Shown: positions 8,761 through 15,838 of the stretch, piece after piece
Layout: each line of letters starts with the position of its first letter
Numbering within the stretch: the first letter of the stretch is position 1
Assembly (NCBI RefSeq): GCF_000472385.1
Contig: NZ_AWZU01000040.1
Coordinates: forward strand, 1-64,000
Length of the DNA stretch: 64,000 nt
Source of the DNA: Bradyrhizobium sp. ARR65
GTDB lineage: Bacteria > Pseudomonadota > Alphaproteobacteria > Rhizobiales > Xanthobacteraceae
Reading direction: 5' to 3'
The notes under the pieces: model-generated
The model's database searches: none
What the model was told of the DNA's origin: nothing
What the model saw: only the letters and a program-made list of their open reading frames with translations
Position numbers and translations under genes: made by a program

Positions 8761-9219
8761 TTAGAGGCGAAAAGTCTCCTTCTTCGCCCCGAGCCCTTTC
8801 AAATAAGACTGCAGAGACGCAGGCAGACTTTCAAACCACTCTTGTTCTTTGCCGGGCGGCGGCAAGACGTGCCCATACTCGACCATGTCCGTGGGCTCCA
8901 GATTGCACAGGTAGACCCAGATCGATTCTTCTCGAACTTTGGCGATAGCGCTGACGTCTTTCATGATGCTGAGCATGAGCCGTCCACGCACTTCTTGTGG
9001 TCGACCGGCGCGAATATCTCCGCGAATCCAGATATGGTGGTCGGCCGGGTCACCGCCCAGGTAGCGTCTGGCCGACCAGCTTTCCTCGATGACGACTTGA
9101 ACGAAGAAAGACGGAGCACCTGTCGCTTCACCATGGCGATGGCTGATCGCAGCAGCGATCTGGTTCTTCTGGTCGTCGCTCAGGAATTTTGGCGGGACGG
9201 CACACACGTAGGTGGGCAT
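8761..9219 (-). CDS. Tautomerase, cis-CaaD-like
   Basis: A 152-residue protein starting MPTYVC, with Pro-1 as expected of cis-3-chloroacrylic acid dehalogenase-like tautomerases. Conserved blocks are 'AAAISHRHGEATGAPSFFVQVVIEE', 'HHIWIRGDIRAGRPQEVRGRLMLSIMKDVSAIA' and 'VYLCNLEPTDMVEYGHVLPPPG'. It is probably cotranscribed with the tautomerase at 8286-8699 and with the exported protein at 9269-9850; gaps are 50-60 bp. The true substrate cannot be read from sequence. Confidence 0.85.
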   Translation of the reverse strand: MPTYVCAVPPKFLSDDQKNQIAAAISHRHGEATGAPSFFVQVVIEESWSARRYLGGDPADHHIWIRGDIRAGRPQEVRGRLMLSIMKDVSAIAKVREESIWVYLCNLEPTDMVEYGHVLPPPGKEQEWFESLPASLQSYLKGLGAKKETFRL

Positions 9220-9268
9220 GGATATCTCCTACCAGGCGGATCGCGATACATGGACGCTTCGCCGCGAG

Positions 9269-9850
9269 TCACGGCGCACCCATCAAATGGACATGAGCCC
9301 AGGGTGTGCCCGCGTACATGATGCAGGCTCCCGTCGCTTTGTGCACGGTAGGCAATCCCGAGGTCTTCGGATCGAAAGGCCACAGGATCATCCAATGTGG
9401 CCCGATCTTGATCGGCGGGTCTGTCTTGTCGAACGGGTCGGAGTCGCTTCGCTGGGTGGCGCCCGCGAGCATGTATTCGATCCCCGGTACCTTCGTGGTC
9501 GGGCCTGGCTTGCCCTCGTCCCGGTCTCTATTCCATTGCACAGCGACGCTGTCTTCGTACATCGGCGGTATGCCAACGCCGTCGAGATTACCCGGTACGC
9601 AGGTCCAATCGTTAGAGCCTTTGCGCAGGACAGTCATGGCGCCATGCGGCCCCATCTCGGCAACGGTGGCGTCTTGGGTGATATCGGGCGGCCCTGCCGA
9701 AAGGGCCCGTGCGATCTTGGCCTCAACCGTATCAGCGGATTGGCCGGTGGACGCTGGATCCGCCATGACGGGCAAGTGGAGCGCCGAAAGAGCAATTGAG
9801 CCGAGCGCGCCACCTCTAACGATGCGAGAAACGGACCGGGAAACCATCAT
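9269..9850 (-). CDS. Exported conserved hypothetical protein
   Basis: A 193-residue protein with a signal peptide (about 1-31, ending VMA). The mature part contains 'IARALSAGPPDITQDATVAEM', then 'GSNDWTCVPG', 'YEDSVAVQWN', 'GIEYMLAGATQRSDSDPF', 'GPHWMILWPFDPKTSGLP' and 'MYAGTPWAHVHLMGAP'. This is a recognisable but uncharacterised family of soil proteobacteria with one conserved Cys and several Trp/His. It is the first gene of the minus-strand group with the two tautomerases and faces the MarR gene across 360 bp that hold two palindromes, so MarR control is likely. Confidence 0.65.
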   Translation of the reverse strand: MMVSRSVSRIVRGGALGSIALSALHLPVMADPASTGQSADTVEAKIARALSAGPPDITQDATVAEMGPHGAMTVLRKGSNDWTCVPGNLDGVGIPPMYEDSVAVQWNRDRDEGKPGPTTKVPGIEYMLAGATQRSDSDPFDKTDPPIKIGPHWMILWPFDPKTSGLPTVHKATGACIMYAGTPWAHVHLMGAP

Positions 9851-10061
9851 ATCTCTCCTTGGTGAGGGCTAACGCTAAGCAACTTGGCGTCCTCCTCGAT
9901 GAGGGTCATACGGCCCGCCGCTCCGGCTTGGCTGAATACCGGGTACGTAGACCACACCGAGGTACTGCCGCCGGTGATCATGGGCCCCCACTTCGGGTCC
10001 GTATCTACGCCCACGAGCCGCACCTAGCGCCAGTCCGCCTGCGCCCTTGCCTTGCTTCGGC

Positions 10062-10089
10062 ATCAAATTGCTTGTATATGCAACTAAAT
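10062..10089. promoter_or_regulatory. Second, imperfect MarR-type operator
   Basis: The right half (ATATGCAACTAAAT, 10076-10089) agrees at 12 of 14 positions, and the left half (10062-10075) at 10 of 14, with the strong palindrome 64 bp downstream. It lies between the divergent gene at 9850 and the MarR gene. Confidence 0.55.
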
Positions 10090-10125
10090 GAACGAGGCGC
10101 GGCCTCAAGCGACCTTGGTATAGCC

Positions 10126-10155
10126 AATTTAGTTGCGTGTACACGCAATTAAATT
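10126..10155. promoter_or_regulatory. 30-bp near-perfect palindrome, probable MarR operator
   Basis: The left arm 10126-10140 (AATTTAGTTGCGTGT) and right arm 10141-10155 match as inverted repeats at 14 of 15 positions. TTGC/GCAA-centred dyads of this kind are typical MarR-family sites. It is 54 bp before the MarR start, so autoregulation is likely. Confidence 0.7.
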
Positions 10156-10208
10156 GAGGGTCAAGCATGCCTCAGTGCGGTGCGTCAGACGTACCGGAGG
10201 AAAATTGA

Positions 10209-10646
10209 ATGAAGCAGATGTACACGGATTGCTACTGTACCCAGTTGAGGAGAGCATCGAGCAATTTCACGAAGGTCTACGACGAAGCGTTGCGGCCGCA
10301 AGGGCTACGCATCACGCAGTTTTCGATGCTGCGGGGCTTGGCCAGGCTGGGCGAAGCAACTTTGACGGCGTTGGCTGACGAACTCGCGCTCGACCGAACG
10401 ACCATGTCCCGAAGTGTCAAGCTTCTGATCGATGCCGGATGGGTCGATTTTTCCGCGGGAGAGGAGGACGCCCGGGAGAAGATCCTCAAGCTCAGCGAAC
10501 GCGGCAAAAAGAAGCTTCAAGATGCGACGCCGGCCTGGTCGAAGGCTCAGGCAAAGGTCGAGAAGCACATGCGGGGTCAAGTCAAGTCTACGACCAACAG
10601 GAGCCTCATCGAGGCGCTTGAAGCATTGCGCATTATAGCTGAGTGA
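10209..10646 (+). CDS. MarR-family transcriptional regulator
   Basis: A 145-residue winged-helix protein. The N-terminal 'CYCTQLRRASSNFTKVYDEAL' is followed by 'ITQFSMLRGLARLGEATLTALADELALDRTTMSRSVKLLIDAGWV' (helix-turn-helix, residues 40-85), the wing 'AGEEDAREKILKLSERG' and a C-terminal dimer helix. Two Cys at residues 8 and 10 may serve as redox or electrophile sensors, as in other MarR proteins with N-terminal Cys. Two palindromes upstream suggest repression of itself and of the divergent exported protein/tautomerase genes. Confidence 0.9.
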   Translation: MKQMYTDCYCTQLRRASSNFTKVYDEALRPQGLRITQFSMLRGLARLGEATLTALADELALDRTTMSRSVKLLIDAGWVDFSAGEEDAREKILKLSERGKKKLQDATPAWSKAQAKVEKHMRGQVKSTTNRSLIEALEALRIIAE

Positions 10647-10649
10647 CGC

Positions 10650-10676
10650 GTCGGCGCGCATCAAGCGCGCGCCGAC
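10650..10676 (+). terminator. Hairpin after MarR gene
   Basis: A perfect 10-bp stem GTCGGCGCGC / GCGCGCCGAC with a 7-base loop starts 4 bp after the MarR stop. There is no T-tract. A likely transcription end. Confidence 0.65.
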
Positions 10677-10684
10677 TTGGCTCA

Positions 10685-10800
10685 TCATGACAAGGGCGGC
10701 ATGACGAACTCGTTGCCTTTCGTGATGCTCGTAGGCCACCGGGTCGTCACCGTCTTGAGCCTCGAATAGAACCGAACGCCTTCCGGGCCGTGCATGTGGT
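10685..10800 (-). pseudogene. 3' end of a methylmalonate-semialdehyde dehydrogenase gene
   Basis: The minus strand reads 'HMHGPEGVRFYSRLKTVTTRWP' then 'GNEFVMPPLS' and stop. This matches the C-terminus of CoA-acylating (methyl)malonate-semialdehyde dehydrogenase (family pattern HxHGxEGVRFYTxxKxxxxRWP). Only about 38 residues remain, joined directly to a different gene fragment. Confidence 0.65.
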
Positions 10801-11177
10801 GGAAATGTTATATACTCGCGGAGAAGCTTGATCTTGCCATTCTCTACGACAAGATAGCTCACATAATCTTGAGCGTATATCCGCTCTGTGCCGCCCATGA
10901 AAGCATCCGAGTGATATCGCCATTCCAGGAGAACAGATGTGCACCGAGTCGGGCTCATCACCGCAACTGCGGCGTCACCGAATTGGCGCGCAAAGTCCTT
11001 GGCGGTCTGGGTACCATCGGTCGCCGCCTTCAGCCGATAATAGGCTGAGACGAGCCGGAGTGTCTTCGCCTGAGCGTCCCGAACATCTTGGTGAGGCCAG
11101 CGCTTTGGCGTCGGCGAATGTGGTGGCCACGCATAGCGCCGCGACAACTTTGTGGAAAGAAGGATGGATTTGCTCAT
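10801..11177 (-). pseudogene. NTF2-like (SnoaL) protein remnant
   Basis: From an ATG at 11177 two frames alternate: one gives a signal-peptide-like 'FHKVVAALCVATTFADAKALAS', the other 'MGGTERIYAQDYVSYLVVENGKIKLLREYI', a hallmark of the NTF2-like/ketosteroid-isomerase fold. The frames cannot be joined without at least two shifts, and the 3' end is replaced by an mmsA fragment. Non-functional. Confidence 0.6.
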
Positions 11178-11447
11178 GGCGATCTCCTTTGAAGGATGCT
11201 GAAGTAATGCGCTCCAATGCGTCTTTCGGGCGAAATGCCGCTTTCGCAACCGGCTCACGCGGCCTTGATCCAAATCGCCGATGCGAGAACCTATTTCTGT
11301 AAGGTTGAGGTAGTGAGAGCCGAATAGATGAGCGTAGAAGAGCGCGAGCAGCGTTGGGGCTTCGCCGTGGATGCGCGGCGCGGCCCAAGGCGGGTTGTCG
11401 ATGCTCATTCTGGCAGCGCATCGTCGTTTCAAAGGTGATGCCTCTAC

Positions 11448-11852
11448 TCACGGTTTTAGTGTCTCAAGATACGCAATGACGTTTTGCCGCTCCTCGGGAT
11501 TAGCAACGCTGATGGGCATCTTCGTGCCGCGAACGTCCGCCATGGGGTTTGCAAGGAACTTGTCGAGGGTCTGCTCGTCCCATGTGATATCAGCGGCTTT
11601 GAGCGCCGGCGAGAAGCTATAATTCGGCACCGCGCCGCTCTTGCTGCCGACAATCCCGGCGAGCGATGGGCCGACCATGTTGACGCCGGGCTGTGCTGAG
11701 TGGCAGACGCCGCATGTGGTGGTGAAAATCTCTTTTCCGGCCGCGGCATCGCCGGCGGCAAGAGCGGGAGAAGCAGCCAGCGGCAGTACTGCAATAGCGC
11801 CGAGCATGAGTGCCGCTCGCATGCTCATGGGGATCAGTTTTCGGTTTCGCAT
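11448..11852 (-). CDS. Cytochrome c, periplasmic
   Basis: A 134-residue monohaem cytochrome. A signal peptide (about 1-33, ending ALA) precedes 'AGKEIFTTTCGVCHSAQPGVNMVGPSLAGIVG' with the CxxCH haem site (CGVCH). The distal ligand Met is in 'VRGTKMPISVANPEERQNVIAYLETL', the standard class I end. Last gene of the minus-strand fdhA-xox-type operon (29-bp gap), so it probably accepts electrons from the PQQ dehydrogenase or passes them to the oxidase. The start at 11852 follows AAAGG. Confidence 0.88.
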   Translation of the reverse strand: MRNRKLIPMSMRAALMLGAIAVLPLAASPALAAGDAAAGKEIFTTTCGVCHSAQPGVNMVGPSLAGIVGSKSGAVPNYSFSPALKAADITWDEQTLDKFLANPMADVRGTKMPISVANPEERQNVIAYLETLKP

Positions 11853-11881
11853 GAGTCTTACCTTTCTCGTTGCCTGCAAAA

Positions 11882-12475
11882 TCAGTGCATTGATGGCTTG
11901 CGCCCGTCGCCAAAGGGTTCGGTATGCGCCCATGGCGTCGTTGTCGTCAGCAGCTCCGCGGGGACCTGCTGGATGGTCGGCGACTGTGGCGACCGCGAAG
12001 TCGTTTGGCCCCATTGGGTTTCCGGTGCGCTGCTGATGCTCCTGATGTAGGCCACGAGGTCCCAGGTCACGTTGGCGGGCAGCATTTTCGCCCACGCCGG
12101 CATGCCGTTCGGGCGGCCCTGTTGAATGCTGAGATAGATGTTCGCTGGCTCGCGGCCGTAGATGAATGTGCGCTCGCTTAGCGCCGGGCCCATGCCGCCT
12201 CCTCCGTTCGGCGCGTGGCAGCCGACGCAGTTCATGCTCACAAAGGCCTGCATGCCACGCTGGATCGCGGCGGGATCGTCAGCTTCGGGGTCCTTGATTG
12301 GCGGAGGGAAACGTACGCCGCCTGGAAAGGTCGGGCCTACCGGCACTTGCAACAGCTGCTCGGGGCTGGGGAACGATGCCGCCTCCTCCGCGACGCCTTG
12401 CCTTGATGTGGCGATCGTCCCAAGGCTCAGCGCGAGGATGGCAACTGTCGCATGACGCAGAGACGGATCGAGCAT
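11882..12475 (-). CDS. Cytochrome c, XoxG-like electron acceptor
   Basis: A 197-residue protein with a signal peptide (about 1-29), a Pro-rich linker, then 'GMQAFVSMNCVGCHAPNGGGGMGPAL' with the CVGCH haem site, and 'QGRPNGMPAWAKMLPANVTWDLVAYIRSI' with the Met ligand. A strong AGGAGG precedes the ATG. It lies 8 bp after the xoxJ-like gene, matching the usual dehydrogenase / binding-protein / cytochrome order of methanol-dehydrogenase clusters. Probably the direct electron acceptor of the dehydrogenase at 13349-15328. Confidence 0.85.
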   Translation of the reverse strand: MLDPSLRHATVAILALSLGTIATSRQGVAEEAASFPSPEQLLQVPVGPTFPGGVRFPPPIKDPEADDPAAIQRGMQAFVSMNCVGCHAPNGGGGMGPALSERTFIYGREPANIYLSIQQGRPNGMPAWAKMLPANVTWDLVAYIRSISSAPETQWGQTTSRSPQSPTIQQVPAELLTTTTPWAHTEPFGDGRKPSMH

Positions 12476-12483
12476 ATTGCCTC

Positions 12484-13365
12484 CTACCTGTTATCGGTTT
12501 CGGGAGCACGCGCGGTCGTCTGGACCATTGGCACGCCGTAGCTTGCCAGGAGCGCACGAATCTCGGGTTGGTTGCGGGCGATTATGTCGTCAAGGCGGGC
12601 CTTGAGCGCGTGATTGCCCTTGCGCACGCCCATGGCGATGTCGAACTGGAAGCGCAAAGGCTCGAAGTCCTCCGTATCGGCGATCGGCACGACAGTCAGC
12701 GGCACTGCCGACGTTTTCGCCGCATAGCCGGCGAGAGGACCCCAGGCCGCGGCGATGTCGATATCACCCTTCTCGACGGCTTCGATCAGCCGCGCAGGCG
12801 GATCGGGCTCGCGATAATCGCCGTAGATCATGTATCCGACGACGTTCTGCACGATGTTCTGCTGTCCGAGCGCCTGAGCCGGCGGCGTATTCGTGCCGTC
12901 GCTGCCGATGAGGTGAACGCCGATCTTGAGGTGCTCCAGCCGAGGGTCCTTGATCGACACGAGATCGAGCTTGCGGTCCGCGCGCGAGACGAAAACGTAG
13001 CTCGCGCGATAATATGGGCGCGTCGTTTCGACGAGCTCGTAGTCGACCGGCACACCCATAACCACATCGCATTGTCCCGCGTTGAGCGTGTTGCGAATGA
13101 ACCCGCGCCGCTGCGCCCACCAGGTGTACGTCACGTGCTTGCCGAGCTCGGCCGCGACGAGCTGCGCGAGCCGGTTTTCAAATCCAGCGCCGGAAGCATT
13201 CGAGAACGGCAGGTTGTTCGGATCTGAGCACACCTTCAAGTCATCGTTCTCCGCGGCAAGGAGCGAAGGAGGTGCAGACAGGGTCAGGGCGATCACCAGC
13301 GCGACGGCGGCCGATCCGAGATGGCGCGAGCGCACGTCTCGGCGAAGGCTATTGAGCGTGCGCAT
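12484..13365 (-). CDS. Quinoprotein-dehydrogenase-associated periplasmic binding protein (XoxJ/MoxJ-like)
   Basis: A 293-residue protein with a signal peptide (about 1-36) and an SBP-type fold: 'LKVCSDPNNLPFSNASGAGFENRLAQLVAAELGKHVTYTWW', 'GFIRNTLNAGQCDVVMGVPVDYELVETTRPYYRASYVFVSR' and 'GDIDIAAAWGPLAGYAA' are the signatures of XoxJ/MoxJ. In methylotrophs this protein is needed for maturation or activation of the PQQ dehydrogenase rather than transport. The ATG at 13365 overlaps the end of the dehydrogenase gene by 17 bp, so translation is probably coupled; in-frame codons further upstream lie inside the dehydrogenase gene and were rejected. Confidence 0.88.
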   Translation of the reverse strand: MRTLNSLRRDVRSRHLGSAAVALVIALTLSAPPSLLAAENDDLKVCSDPNNLPFSNASGAGFENRLAQLVAAELGKHVTYTWWAQRRGFIRNTLNAGQCDVVMGVPVDYELVETTRPYYRASYVFVSRADRKLDLVSIKDPRLEHLKIGVHLIGSDGTNTPPAQALGQQNIVQNVVGYMIYGDYREPDPPARLIEAVEKGDIDIAAAWGPLAGYAAKTSAVPLTVVPIADTEDFEPLRFQFDIAMGVRKGNHALKARLDDIIARNQPEIRALLASYGVPMVQTTARAPETDNR

Positions 13366-15328
13366 TGCCCGTCTCCAGCTGTGCGCCGTTGGCGTGCGAC
13401 GGATTGCCTTGTGGGGCACCTGACCCCGCGAGCTTGAATACGAGCAGCTCGCTGCCGCCGCTCGTATATTGAGGCAGGTCCTGCGTCGCACCGACGAAGC
13501 CGAGTGCCGCGTTGCGGACCCGCGGGTCAATTTTGGCGGCTGCAACCGCGGCCGGCCATCCACCGGCGCCCGACAATATGGCGACGTACTGTGCCCCGTC
13601 GGCGCCCTTGTAGGTGACGGGCTGGCCGACAAAGCCGGAACCAGCACGGAATTGCCAGAGCAGCGCGCCACTCCGCGCGTCAACTGCCTTGAACCAGCGA
13701 TCGAGCGTGCCGTAGAAGGCGACATCGCCGGCCGTCACAAGCGTACCGGTCCATACAGGGAAGTTTTCGCGTATCGCCCAGACTTTCTTGTGCTCGGTGA
13801 CATCCCAGGCCATGAATTCACCCCGGTTACCGCCTGGACCAGCGTACATGTCGACCTCGGCGCCCACGAATGGCGTACCGGCGATATAGCCGACCTGCGC
13901 CGTCTTGAAATTCATGCACAGATGCTGGTGCGGGACGTAGAGCAGCTTGGTTCGCGGGGACCACGCTGTCGGCTGCCAGTCCTTCGCGCCAGGCGCTGCC
14001 GGACACACGTCTTCGATGTTCTTGCCGAGAACGGGGGCTTTTTCCTCGTTTTCGATTGGCCGGCCTGTTTTGAGATCGACACCGGTCGTCGCCGTGATGT
14101 GATCGTAGGGGTCGGCAGATAGGATTTCGCCCGTTGCCCTGTCGATGACGTACATGTAACCGTTGCGCGCGGGGTGGACCAGAACCTTGCGCAGCTGGCC
14201 CTTGATCTCGAGATCGAGCAGGACGTTCTCGTTGATCTCGTCGTGATCGAACAGATCGTGAGGATTGAGCGGAAGCGCCCAGCGTGCCGCTCCGGTATCG
14301 ACGTCCCGGGCGAATATCGTCGTGGTCCAGAGATTGTCACCTGGCCGCTGGTTCGAGTTCCAGGGCCCTGGATTGCCACTTCCGTAATAGATGAGGTTGA
14401 GCGCAGGGTCGTAGGAGATCCACCCCCACATCGTGCCACCGCCGGTCTTCCAGGCGCCTGGCGGCCAGCTCTTGACGCCAAGATCCTTGCCCTTGAGCCA
14501 ATCGTAAAATGGCTTGAAATCGCTGCCGATCAGAACGTCGGAGTCGGGCCCGGCCGAGTACGCGCGCCAGGCGATGTGTCCTGTGTTTTCGTCGAGTGCC
14601 GTCAGCCAGCCGCGCACGCCCACCTCGCCGCCGCTGTTGCCGATGAGAACCTTCCCCTTGACCACCAACGGCGCCATGGTGATGGTCTGACCCTCATTGA
14701 GGTCGCCGAGCTTCGTGTGCCAGAGCTCCTTGCCTGTGTTGGCGTCGATCGCGACGCTGTAGTTGTCGAGGGTGTTGAGAAAAATCTTTCCCTGGTCATA
14801 GGCGAGGCCGCGTGTGACGACGTCGCAGCATGCGACCCCCTGCGCTGCGCCATCCGGTTTCGGTGCGTACGACCACTTCAGGTCCCCGGTGGTCGCGTCG
14901 AGAGCAAAGACCTGATTGGGATGGGGACCGGCATAGGGAGCGACAACGTACATCGTGTTGTTGACGATCAACGGCGCCGCTTCCTGGCCGCGGTCGGCGC
15001 CGACCGAGAATGTCCATGCCAAATGGAGTTGCGCGGCATTTCCCGCGTTGATCTGATCCAGGCTGCTGAAGCGCGTGTTGGCGTAGTCGTGAGGCGCCAT
15101 CACCCATTGGTTCGGATCGCGGCTCAAGATATCGAGATTCGTCGGGCTCGCATTGGGAGCAGCGGGGCTCTGGGCGAATGCCGGCGCGCTCAGGGCTATG
15201 AGACCGCTCAGAACAAGTATGCTACTGCGGACATGATTGCTCAGGACGTTGCTTGCTATCGTAATCAGAGTGCCCTCACCTTCATCCGATCCGTTCGACG
15301 GCGGCTTGATTTTAGCAATTCGATACAT
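13349..15328 (-). CDS. PQQ-dependent alcohol dehydrogenase, lanthanide-type
   Basis: A 659-residue eight-bladed quinoprotein of the methanol/ethanol family. A long leader holds a signal peptide (about 35-55, ending AFA). Visible features are the vicinal disulfide 'GVACCDV', tryptophan docking repeats ('ALDATTGDLKWSY', 'AIDANTGKELWH', 'AVDARSGALLWQF'), 'MWGWISYDPALNLIYYGSGNPGPWN', and the active-site block 'NPHDLFDHDEINENVLLD'. In the last block a second Asp two residues after the catalytic Asp is the hallmark of lanthanide-dependent (Xox/Exa-type) enzymes. It oxidises a primary alcohol in the periplasm, giving electrons to cytochrome c. GAGGA lies 7 bases before ATG 15328, better than ATG 15334. 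Whether methanol or a longer alcohol is the substrate is open. Confidence 0.88.
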   Translation of the reverse strand: MYRIAKIKPPSNGSDEGEGTLITIASNVLSNHVRSSILVLSGLIALSAPAFAQSPAAPNASPTNLDILSRDPNQWVMAPHDYANTRFSSLDQINAGNAAQLHLAWTFSVGADRGQEAAPLIVNNTMYVVAPYAGPHPNQVFALDATTGDLKWSYAPKPDGAAQGVACCDVVTRGLAYDQGKIFLNTLDNYSVAIDANTGKELWHTKLGDLNEGQTITMAPLVVKGKVLIGNSGGEVGVRGWLTALDENTGHIAWRAYSAGPDSDVLIGSDFKPFYDWLKGKDLGVKSWPPGAWKTGGGTMWGWISYDPALNLIYYGSGNPGPWNSNQRPGDNLWTTTIFARDVDTGAARWALPLNPHDLFDHDEINENVLLDLEIKGQLRKVLVHPARNGYMYVIDRATGEILSADPYDHITATTGVDLKTGRPIENEEKAPVLGKNIEDVCPAAPGAKDWQPTAWSPRTKLLYVPHQHLCMNFKTAQVGYIAGTPFVGAEVDMYAGPGGNRGEFMAWDVTEHKKVWAIRENFPVWTGTLVTAGDVAFYGTLDRWFKAVDARSGALLWQFRAGSGFVGQPVTYKGADGAQYVAILSGAGGWPAAVAAAKIDPRVRNAALGFVGATQDLPQYTSGGSELLVFKLAGSGAPQGNPSHANGAQLETGNAHAQ

Positions 15329-15419
15329 TTTCATTTCCTCAAAATAGGCTGTACTTTGCTGCGCACGCGACGATGGCTGAGACGATCATCGACCGCGTGC
15401 GTCAGCAATGCGAAGTGGG

Positions 15420-15821
15420 TTATGTTTCGAAAGCCGCAGCGCCGGCGTCGGCGACAGCCTGGTCCTGAGTGCCGCTGCCTCCGCTGACACCAATGGCGCC
15501 GATGACCGATCCGCCACGCTTCAACGGGACACCGCCGGCGAAGATCATGATGCGCCCGTGGTTCGAGGCATGAATGCCGAAGAACTGCTGTCCGGGTTGG
15601 CTGTTCTTGGCGAGCTCGGCCGTGGGGAGATCGAATGCGCGCGCCGTGAATGCCTTGTTGATCGAGATATCGATACTGCCGAGCCACGCGCCGTCCATTC
15701 GGACATGGCTCACCAGATTTCCGCCGGCGTCAGCCACGGCGATGTTCATGGGTTGCCCGATCTCCTTCGCTTTGGCTTCCGCCGCTGCAATGATCTGCCG
15801 GGCTTCTTTCAGAGTGATCAT
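15420..15821 (-). CDS. GlcG/HbpS-family protein
   Basis: A 133-residue protein with the complete family pattern: 'MITLKEARQIIAAAEAKAKEIGQPMNIAVADAGGNLVSHVRMDGAWLGSIDISINKAFTARAF', 'PGQQFFGIHASNHGRIMIFAGGVPLKRGGSVIGAIGVSGGSGTQDQAVADAG'. Relatives bind haem or corrinoid-like ligands or act near glycolate or alcohol oxidation genes. No signal peptide. It lies between fdhA (17-bp gap) and the PQQ dehydrogenase, a frequent neighbourhood for such genes; its exact role is unknown. Confidence 0.85.
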   Translation of the reverse strand: MITLKEARQIIAAAEAKAKEIGQPMNIAVADAGGNLVSHVRMDGAWLGSIDISINKAFTARAFDLPTAELAKNSQPGQQFFGIHASNHGRIMIFAGGVPLKRGGSVIGAIGVSGGSGTQDQAVADAGAAAFET

Positions 15822-15838
15822 GACATGCTCCGTTTTTT

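Noticed and set aside
10305-11432. 375-codon minus-strand open frame as one gene
   Set aside because: It runs through the antisense of MarR, an mmsA fragment and an NTF2-like fragment; only pieces have homology.
12298-13227. 309-codon plus-strand open frame
   Set aside because: Antisense to the xoxJ-like gene; no domain.
14174-15487. 437-codon plus-strand open frame
   Set aside because: Antisense to the PQQ dehydrogenase; no motif, no ribosome binding site.
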